A stretch of DNA of 64,000 nucleotides, taken from assembly GCF_016862215.1 (NCBI RefSeq), contig NZ_BOMN01000041.1:1-64000 (forward strand). Direction: 5' to 3'. Position 1 is the stretch's first letter; every line of letters starts with the position of its first letter. The notes beneath the pieces were generated by a model that saw only the letters and a program-made list of their open reading frames with translations, was not told the origin of the DNA and searched no databases. The translations under genes and the position numbers were made by a program. This document shows positions 58,047 through 64,000 of this stretch, piece by piece. This stretch comes from Winogradskya humida. GTDB taxonomy: Bacteria > Actinomycetota > Actinomycetes > Mycobacteriales > Micromonosporaceae.

Positions 58047-58634
58047 GTGAGCACCCGGGACGTCATCCTCGACGCGGCCGCCGCCGTCATCCGTGACCGC
58101 GGCCTGGCCAACGCCACCACCAGGCAGATCGCGACGACGGCGGGGTTCTCCGAGGCGACCCTCTACAAGCACTTCGCCGACAAGGTCGACCTGATGCTGG
58201 CCGTGCTCCGCGAACGCAACAGCGGATTCACCGAGCTGGGGCAGGCCCTCGAGGACACCACCGGCGACCTCGAGGAGCGGCTCGTCGCCGTGGCCGGCGC
58301 GGCGATCGCCTTCTTCTCCGTGAACTTCCCGATGCTCGCGTCGATCTTCTCCGACCGGGCGATCCTGCGCGGGCACAAGGAGGGGCTGCACAAACACGGT
58401 GGCGGGCCGCACATGGTCAACGAGGCGGTCATCGGCTACCTGCGCCGCGAGGCTGTTGCCGGGCGGATCGCCGCGGACTCCGACGTCTACGCGGCTGCGG
58501 CCCTGCTCGTCGGAGCGTGTATGCAGCACGCCTTCCTCGGGCTCATGGACTGGTCCGACCGCCGTGACGACGAAGCGGCCGCCCGGTCGTTCGCCCGGAC
58601 CGTGATCAGGGGGTTAGAGGTACATCCCGGTTGA
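58047..58634 (+). CDS. TetR-family transcriptional regulator
   Basis: This 195-residue TetR protein has the N-terminal helix-turn-helix (AAAVIRDRGLANATTRQIATTAGFSEATLYKHFADK) and a helical ligand domain. GTG 58047 is ten bases after the operator pair, consistent with autoregulation. Its end overlaps the convergent AAA ATPase gene by 21 bases. Confidence 0.92.
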   Translation: MSTRDVILDAAAAVIRDRGLANATTRQIATTAGFSEATLYKHFADKVDLMLAVLRERNSGFTELGQALEDTTGDLEERLVAVAGAAIAFFSVNFPMLASIFSDRAILRGHKEGLHKHGGGPHMVNEAVIGYLRREAVAGRIAADSDVYAAAALLVGACMQHAFLGLMDWSDRRDDEAAARSFARTVIRGLEVHPG

Positions 58635-59756
58635 GGGCGGGATCGGGGGGACGGTCACGGGCTGGGCGCCGGTCCTGAGCGCGTACAGCTCGGCGAGGGT
58701 CGCGCCGTCGGGCCCGACGCCCTTCGACGTGCCGAGCCAGGCGACGGCTTCTCCGTACGGCAAACGCCCCACCTCGATGCTCGCCAGGCACCGCCCCGGC
58801 CGGACCACCGCGGGGTGCAGCGACGTCAGGTCCTCGTTGGTCGTGATGGCGATCAGCGCGTTGCGGCCCTGCCCGAGCAGCCCGTCGGTGAGGTTGAGCA
58901 GCCGCGACAACGACTGACCGGCGCTCGCCTTCGCCTCCCCGCTGATCAGCTCGTCGCAGTCCTCGAGCATGAGCAACCGCCAGCGCGGTTCGTCGTCGTC
59001 GCCACTGCCCAGCGCCACGCTCATCAGATATGCCGGGTCGCTGAACAGCCGCTCGGGGTCGAGCACGCAGTCGACCTGGCACCACGAGCGCCACTGCTGG
59101 GCGAGGGCACGCAGCGCGGTGGTCTTGCCCGTGCCCGGCTCGCCGTGCAGCAGCAGGAGCCGCCCGTTGACCACCGAGCCGTCGAGGGTCATCAGGCGGT
59201 CCAGGGTGCGCCCGACCGCCCCCGAGTAGTTGGCCCGGATCCTCTCCCAGGGCGCGGCGTCGATCTCCCGCTGCGCCCGTCGCGGCCCGTGCGGCCCGAA
59301 ATGCCAGAATCCGATGGGTACGCTGTCCGCAGCCGGTTCGGCCTCCTCCACCGCATCCACGACCGCCGAGGCCAGCACCGATTCGGCCAGCTCGGAGCTC
59401 ACCGCGGTCACCGTGACCCGGGCCCGGCGGCTCTGCTTCCACCGGGTCACGTGCAGCGTCCAGCCCTCGCCGATCGACAACCGCCCGTGGCTGTCCTCCT
59501 CGAGCGCGTCCCGCACCACGCGGGCGTCCTCGGTGGTCAGCGCGGCATCGGCCCGCACGTTCTCGAGGTACGACGTGCGCCCGTACGGCTCGCGCCCGGT
59601 GACGAACGCATCGAGCGCGAGCAGGTCGACCACATCCACCAGCCGGTCACCGTCGTCGACGGAACCGGTCAGCGGCAGCGAGAGGGGCGCACCCCGGCCC
59701 GGACTGTCAATCGGCGGAGCGAGCCGGTCGAGGGGCTGATGGGGGGCGCGCATCAC
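58614..59756 (-). CDS. AAA-family ATPase with DUF5925-like N-terminus
   Basis: This 380-residue protein has an N-terminal alpha/beta domain (about 30-180, DUF5925-like) and an AAA core with Walker A LHGEPGTGKT, Walker B LLMLEDCDEL, sensor IAITTNED and the arginine finger region HPAVVRPGRC. Such proteins are widespread in actinobacteria and of unknown function, perhaps remodelling a partner protein. No partner gene is obvious here. Confidence 0.88.
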   Translation of the reverse strand: MMRAPHQPLDRLAPPIDSPGRGAPLSLPLTGSVDDGDRLVDVVDLLALDAFVTGREPYGRTSYLENVRADAALTTEDARVVRDALEEDSHGRLSIGEGWTLHVTRWKQSRRARVTVTAVSSELAESVLASAVVDAVEEAEPAADSVPIGFWHFGPHGPRRAQREIDAAPWERIRANYSGAVGRTLDRLMTLDGSVVNGRLLLLHGEPGTGKTTALRALAQQWRSWCQVDCVLDPERLFSDPAYLMSVALGSGDDDEPRWRLLMLEDCDELISGEAKASAGQSLSRLLNLTDGLLGQGRNALIAITTNEDLTSLHPAVVRPGRCLASIEVGRLPYGEAVAWLGTSKGVGPDGATLAELYALRTGAQPVTVPPIPPSTGMYL

Positions 59757-59862
59757 CTGATGATCCGCTCTGTTGCCGGGCGCGGCACCCCGTTTTTCAC
59801 CTAGTTGGTTCTAACGGGACCGTCGTCCGTGGCCTTCGCCCTTCCCATCGTGTGATCGCGGG

Positions 59863-60606
59863 CTACCACACGAGGCGGGTCGCGGTCAGGCCGCCGTCGA
59901 CGTCCAGCGTGGCCCCGTTGATCCCGGACGCCGCGTCGGAGACGACAAAGGCCACCATCGCGGCCACCTGCTCCGGCTTGACCGGTACGCCCGCCGGCGT
60001 AGCTTTGGCCTGCGCGTCGACCACGTCCTGGGCGTACTCGTTGCCCGGCGTCAGCGTGATGCCGGGCGCGACCGTGTTGACGCGGACCCCGCGTGGCCCG
60101 TACTCGGCTGCCCAGGTGCGGGTGTACTGCTCGATCGCCGCCTTCGACGCCGTGTAGCCCGCCCCGAAAGGCACGCCCACCCGGGACATCCACGACCCGA
60201 TGTTGACGATGGAGCCGTGGCCGCGCTCGGCCATGGCCGGGGCCAGCTCGGCGACCAGCACGTGCGGGGCCCGGACGTTGATGGCCAGCATCCGGTCGAG
60301 CTCGGCGTCGGGCAGGTCGGCGGTCGGCGTGACGGGGTAGACGCCGGCGTTGTTGACCAGGATGTCGACCCGGCCGCCCAGGGCATCGCGGGCGGCGGCG
60401 GCGAAGGAGCGCAGGCCGGCGTACGTGCCGCCCAGGTCGGCGGGGACGAAGATGCCCCCGATCTCCGCGGCCAGGGCCTCCCCGCGGGACTTGTCCCGGC
60501 CGGTGACGACGACGGTGGTCCCGGCGGCGGCCAGAGCGCGGGCGGTGGCCGCGCCGATGCCACTCGTGGAACCGGTGACGACGGCGGTCTGCGGTGTGGT
60601 TGTCAT
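59863..60606 (-). CDS. Short-chain dehydrogenase/reductase
   Basis: This 247-residue classical SDR has TGSTSGIGAATARAL, NNAGVYP, a catalytic Ser in NIGSWMS and YTASKAAIEQYTR (YxxxK), and a C-terminal SGINGATLDVDGG. ATG 60606 matches the family start. It is divergent from an HTH regulator at 60692, the same arrangement as the SDR/HTH pair at 23-24 kb. Confidence 0.93.
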   Translation of the reverse strand: MTTTPQTAVVTGSTSGIGAATARALAAAGTTVVVTGRDKSRGEALAAEIGGIFVPADLGGTYAGLRSFAAAARDALGGRVDILVNNAGVYPVTPTADLPDAELDRMLAINVRAPHVLVAELAPAMAERGHGSIVNIGSWMSRVGVPFGAGYTASKAAIEQYTRTWAAEYGPRGVRVNTVAPGITLTPGNEYAQDVVDAQAKATPAGVPVKPEQVAAMVAFVVSDAASGINGATLDVDGGLTATRLVW

Positions 60607-60691
60607 GCATCCAGCCTGCGTCCGGCGGCGGGTTTCCGACTGGGCACGGCAGTGCCACCCAGGCCCCGGGATCACGTGCTAATCATGGTTG

Positions 60692-61534
60692 ATGGCAGTC
60701 AGGCGCAGCGAATTGGGCGAGTTCCTGCGAGCCCGGCGGGACCGCATCAGCCCCGCCCAGGCCGGGATGGAGGCGTTCCCCGGCCCGCGCCGCGTGCCCG
60801 GGCTGCGCCGCGACGAGCTGGCCTATCTGGCCGGGGTCAGCACGGACTACCTGAGCCGGCTCGAACAGGGCCGCCAGCAGAACGTCTCCGACGCGGTGCT
60901 GAACGCGCTGTCCCGGGCACTGCGCCTGACCGGCGTCGAGAAGGACCATCTGCGCCGGCTGGCCGCGCCGTCGGGAGCGCCCCGGGGCAGCGCCGACCTT
61001 CCGCAGCGAGCCGACCCGGGGATGCTCCGGCTGATGACCGCGCTGGACCATCTGCCCGCCCTGATGCTGGGCCACCGCGGCGACATCCTGGCCAGCAACC
61101 ACCTGCTGCACGCCGTGCTGGGCCGGTCGTTCGAGCCGGGTGACTCGTTCACGTGGTTCATGTTCACCGACCCGCTGGCCCGCGAACGGCTCGTCAACTG
61201 GGCCGCTTTCGCCTCCGCCACGGTGGCAGGGCTACGCCGGGAGGCCGGTGAGCGTCCCCACGACGCCCGGCTGCGACGGATGATCACGAAACTGCGCGAG
61301 ACCGACAGCCAGGTTGATGACTGGTGGCAGGACCAGCGGATCCTCGCCTACGCATCGGTGGTCAAGCGCATCGCCCACCCCGTCGCCGGACCTCTGAGCT
61401 TCGCGGTCGAATCGGTCATGCCCCCGCACGACCCCGAGCAGCGCCTGATCGTCTACACGACCGAGCCGGACTCCCCGACCGCCAGAGCGCTGCCCTTGCT
61501 CGCTTCCTACGGCGTTGCTCAGTCGAAGTCATAA
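60692..61534 (+). CDS. HTH (XRE/MmyB-like) transcriptional regulator
   Basis: This 280-residue protein has an N-terminal helix-turn-helix (LGEFLRARRDRI, GLRRDELAYLAGVSTDYLSRLEQGRQQN) and the MmyB-like ligand-binding domain (LDHLPALMLGHRGDILASNHLLHAVL, YTTEPDSPTARALPLLAS). It probably controls the divergent SDR gene. Its end overlaps the convergent macro-domain gene by 16 bases. Confidence 0.92.
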   Translation: MAVRRSELGEFLRARRDRISPAQAGMEAFPGPRRVPGLRRDELAYLAGVSTDYLSRLEQGRQQNVSDAVLNALSRALRLTGVEKDHLRRLAAPSGAPRGSADLPQRADPGMLRLMTALDHLPALMLGHRGDILASNHLLHAVLGRSFEPGDSFTWFMFTDPLARERLVNWAAFASATVAGLRREAGERPHDARLRRMITKLRETDSQVDDWWQDQRILAYASVVKRIAHPVAGPLSFAVESVMPPHDPEQRLIVYTTEPDSPTARALPLLASYGVAQSKS

Positions 61535-61995
61535 ACCGTCACCGGGACGTCCCGCGCGCACAGCGACTCGACGACGAGCGGCTCGATCCGCTCCCACTTG
61601 CCGCCTGCCAGCCCGCAGCCGATCCGGGGCATGTGCACGCTCGCCCGCAGTCGCAGCGCCTCGTCGCCGAGAGCCATCAGACCCTTCGCGACCGCGTCGT
61701 AGCGGATCGGTGGCCCGGCGCTGCCCCGTCTCGTGCCGTGCTGCCCGATCAGGTTGGCGACCCAGGTATCCGGCCGCACCGCGACGAGCCGCAGCGCACC
61801 GAGCCCGAAGTCGTTGCCCGACCGTTCCCGGTGCCAGCGGCGGTAGTCGGCCTCCGGCTCCGGCCACCGCTTCGACAGGGCGAGCACAAAGCCCTTGCCC
61901 CACCCGCCCATGTCGTTGCAGCAGTGCGCGATGACCTTGGGCCCGCTCGCCTGGGGGCTGGTCGCGTCCCCTTTGATCACCTTCAACGCCTTCAC
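61519..61995 (-). CDS. Macro-domain (ADP-ribose-binding) protein
   Basis: This 158-residue single macro domain of the ALC1/TARG1-like group has LKVIKGDATSP, VIAHCCNDMGGWGKGFVLAL and HMPRIGCGLAGGKWERIEPLV. Such proteins bind ADP-ribose and often remove it from proteins, DNA or O-acetyl-ADP-ribose. It is cytoplasmic. No ADP-ribosyltransferase gene is next to it. Confidence 0.9.
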   Translation of the reverse strand: MKALKVIKGDATSPQASGPKVIAHCCNDMGGWGKGFVLALSKRWPEPEADYRRWHRERSGNDFGLGALRLVAVRPDTWVANLIGQHGTRRGSAGPPIRYDAVAKGLMALGDEALRLRASVHMPRIGCGLAGGKWERIEPLVVESLCARDVPVTVYDFD

Positions 61996-62026
61996 GGGGA
62001 AAGCATCCCAGCCGGGTACGACAGTT

Positions 62027-62467
62027 TCAGCCCTCGATGCGTGTCAGAACGAAAACCGGGATGATGCGGTCGGTCTTGGTCTGATATTCCTCGTACGGCG
62101 GGTATGCCGCCACGGCACGCTCCCACCACACGGCACGCTCATCGCCGCTCAGCTCGCGGGACTCGTAGTCGTGCTTCTCCGCGCCGTCCTGAAGCTCGAC
62201 GTGCGGGTTCTTGGCCAGGTTCCAGTACCAGACCGGGTGCTTCGGGGCGCCACCCAGCGAGGCGACCACCGCGTACTCGCCGTTGTGCTCGACGCGCATC
62301 AGCGGGGTCTTGCGGAGTTTGCCGCTGCGGGCGCCCACCGAGGTGAGCAGGATGATCGGCATGCCCCGCAGATCGCCTGCCTGCGCGCCGTTGGAGGCCT
62401 CGAACTTCTCCGCCTGCTCGCGGGCCCAGTCCGAGGTGCTTGCTTCGTACTCGCCGGTCAACGGCAT
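62027..62467 (-). CDS. F420-dependent (Ddn-like) nitroreductase family protein
   Basis: This 146-residue flavin/deazaflavin oxidoreductase has ILLTSVGARSGKLRKTPLMRVEHNGEY and PVWYWNLAKNPHVELQDG, the hallmark of the Ddn family that uses coenzyme F420. These enzymes reduce quinones, nitro compounds or fatty acids. Start 62467 matches the family length. An F420 user fits an actinobacterial host. Confidence 0.92.
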   Translation of the reverse strand: MPLTGEYEASTSDWAREQAEKFEASNGAQAGDLRGMPIILLTSVGARSGKLRKTPLMRVEHNGEYAVVASLGGAPKHPVWYWNLAKNPHVELQDGAEKHDYESRELSGDERAVWWERAVAAYPPYEEYQTKTDRIIPVFVLTRIEG

Positions 62468-62478
62468 GATGGTGCTCC

Positions 62479-63390
62479 CTAACTGTCGGCTCTGTCCAGC
62501 AAAGCAGCCAGGGCGGCATTCCGCTCGGCGAATTCCTGCCAACCCGCGGGGCCCTCGGCGGCGGGGCGGGTGGTGTGACGCTGCGTCCAGGTACGGACCC
62601 GTCCCGCACGGACGGTGAACGAGACCAGGACGCCGTCCGCCCAGCCGCGCACGGCGAAGTCACCGGCCTCGTCGCTCGTCACCCGCTGCGGGGCGGTCAC
62701 CCAGTCCAGGGCGCGGAGCTCCTCGGTGATCCGGCCGGCCAGCTCGAACGCCAGCGAATCGGCAGCTCTGGTGCGTACTGACAGCAGTGTCTCCTGGGCG
62801 GCAGCGACCGCGACCGGATCGCGCAGCAGGACCGACGCGACGGCCTGGGTCAGATTCTCCCGGTCGGCGATGGTTACTCCCCGCGTTGCCGCCAGGTCAC
62901 GCTCGGCACCGGTCAGGCCGCTTCTTGTGTACGCGAGAGGGTGCACCCGATGCAGCGCGCTCACCGTCAGCCGGGTCCGCACCCCGCCCAGATAGGGCCC
63001 GAACCGCGTAACCCCCGCCACCTGCGGTTCCGGGACGTGCACGAGGCGCAGGCCGGCCGTGGCAGCGCGCGCGTCGAGAATGAGGTACGCCGGGACCTCC
63101 TGCCCGCCGCGGGTCCTGTTCCACCGCGGCTTCGACTCCTCCAGCAGGTTCCGCTCGAGCCACGCCGCCTCGTGAACTGAGTCACAGCTGATCGCCTCGA
63201 TCCGGGTGATCCGCGGCACCATCCGGCGCAGGTGCCGCCGATCCCGCAGCTCGCCCCAGTACGAGGCCACACGCGATCGCAGCTCGGTGGCGCGGCCCAT
63301 GTAGAGCACCCGCCCGGTCTCGTCGCGGAACCGGTAGACACCCGGCGCGGCGGGCAGAGCGGAGATCGTACGGCGAATCTGCGGACCCAT
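62479..63390 (-). CDS. UvrC-like GIY-YIG nuclease-domain protein
   Basis: This 303-residue protein has an N-terminal GIY-YIG domain (APGVYRFRDETGRVLYMGRATELRSRVASYW; Tyr, Arg and the later Glu of the family, KPRWNRTRG) as in UvrC and the exonuclease-like DnaQ/Cho proteins. The rest (DUF-like, about 100-303) lacks the UvrC C-terminal endonuclease and HhH domains. It starts at ATG 63390. It is probably a DNA nuclease or repair accessory; a standard UvrC role is excluded by the missing domains. Confidence 0.85.
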   Translation of the reverse strand: MGPQIRRTISALPAAPGVYRFRDETGRVLYMGRATELRSRVASYWGELRDRRHLRRMVPRITRIEAISCDSVHEAAWLERNLLEESKPRWNRTRGGQEVPAYLILDARAATAGLRLVHVPEPQVAGVTRFGPYLGGVRTRLTVSALHRVHPLAYTRSGLTGAERDLAATRGVTIADRENLTQAVASVLLRDPVAVAAAQETLLSVRTRAADSLAFELAGRITEELRALDWVTAPQRVTSDEAGDFAVRGWADGVLVSFTVRAGRVRTWTQRHTTRPAAEGPAGWQEFAERNAALAALLDRADS

Positions 63391-63420
63391 CGCGACAGTA
63401 TCCGCCGGTAGGGTTCCGGC

Positions 63421-64000
63421 ATGCCTTCGATCTCCGTCGGCGACGTCACGCTGACCTATGAGGAGTCCGGCCGGGGCGCGCCCGTTCTGCTCCTGGCGGG
63501 CACCGGCGCGAGCGGCCGCAGCTGGTGGCTGCACCAAGCCCCCGCGCTGGTCGCGGCCGGTCACCGAGTGATCACCCTGGACAACCGCGGCACGGGCGGC
63601 AGCGGTCCGGCCGGGCCCGGTCTCACGGTCGGTGATCTGGTCACCGACACGGCAAACCTGATCACCCAGCTGGTCGGTGGTCCCTGCCACATCGTCGGCA
63701 CCAGCATGGGCGCCTACATAACCCAGGAGCTTCTGCTCGTACGCCCGGAGCTGGTGAACCGAGCCGTCCTGATGGCCTCCCGCGCCCGCCCCGACCCGGT
63801 CTCCACCGCCCTCGCCGCCGCCGACCGCGCCCTGGCCGACTCGGGCATCAAGCTCCCGCCCGAATACGACGCCGTCACCCGCGCCCTGCAGAACCTCTCA
63901 CCGGCCACCCTCGCCGACCCCGAATCAGCCCAGGACTGGCTCGACATCCTGGAGCTGTCCCCCGCCGCCCCCGCCGACCACCGCGCCCAGCTCAACGTGA
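63421..64000 (+). CDS. Alpha/beta-hydrolase, cut by the window end
   Basis: This open frame starts at ATG 63421 and runs past the window edge after 193 codons. It shows an alpha/beta-hydrolase: LLLAGTGASGRSWWLHQ (oxyanion), DNRGTGGSG and the nucleophile elbow VGTSMGAYI. The His and acid residues would lie beyond the end. It is divergent from the GIY-YIG gene (30-base gap). Confidence 0.88.
   Translation, partial: MPSISVGDVTLTYEESGRGAPVLLLAGTGASGRSWWLHQAPALVAAGHRVITLDNRGTGGSGPAGPGLTVGDLVTDTANLITQLVGGPCHIVGTSMGAYITQELLLVRPELVNRAVLMASRARPDPVSTALAAADRALADSGIKLPPEYDAVTRALQNLSPATLADPESAQDWLDILELSPAAPADHRAQLNV

Overview
The window is about 70% GC, uses GTG and TTG starts freely, has many 4-base stop/start overlaps, and carries DUF5925-type AAA, F420-dependent reductase, NmrA/SDR and roadblock families. 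This points to a high-GC actinobacterium, most plausibly Micromonosporaceae (Actinoplanes-like); that is inferred from gene content, not from a marker gene. I see no tRNA, rRNA, CRISPR array, prophage or intact insertion sequence. The window reads as ordinary chromosome with several accessory clusters.

Region 1 (0.2-7 kb): HEAT-like hypothetical, YCII protein coupled to an ECF42-type sigma factor, AraC regulator facing an NmrA-like NAD(P)-binding protein, alpha/beta hydrolase, amidase and ACT-domain protein. Region 2 (7-17.6 kb): a carbohydrate locus with a GH35 beta-galactosidase facing a LacI regulator, then a seven-gene tightly coupled unit (lipoprotein SBP, two permeases, a 54-residue membrane protein, GH29 fucosidase, PpiC/SurA-like protein, secreted beta-helix protein with an F5/8C domain). 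Two identical 14-bp LacI-type operators mark it as one regulon, and it ends in a strong terminator. Region 3 (17.6-23 kb): ABC ATPase with an AbrB-like tail, divergent PRPP synthetase paralogue, and four roadblock/LC7-like genes without kinase or GTPase.

Region 4 (23-30.4 kb): SDR/HTH pair, hybrid histidine kinase, a small protein next to an L,D-transpeptidase, and a stand-alone EF-Tu paralogue whose leader contains a short ORF abutting two mutually exclusive hairpins, suggesting attenuation. Region 5 (30.4-34 kb): repeat-rich secreted proteins sharing one domain. Region 6 (34-43.5 kb): NitT/TauT-type ABC transporter divergent from a CitA/DcuS-type two-component system, a membrane-protein/ParA-like pair, a three-gene DUF6510/reductase/molybdopterin oxidoreductase set, and a patatin.

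Region 7 (43.6-51.7 kb): secreted proteins, an intact GH26-like hydrolase with a decayed tandem copy, a two-repeat DUF1540 protein flanked by iron-box-like repeats, an SGNH hydrolase, a small MT0933-like protein and a second hybrid kinase. Region 8 (51.7-55.6 kb), the best candidate for an undescribed system, is a coupled operon of a Nudix/winged-helix protein, a J-like/pseudokinase protein, a VWA protein and a PurA-like enzyme with a remodelled aspartate loop. Region 9 (55.5-64 kb): MFS/MarR, NmrA/TetR and SDR/HTH divergent pairs with visible operators for the first two, an AAA ATPase, macro-domain protein, F420-type reductase, GIY-YIG protein and a hydrolase cut by the window end.
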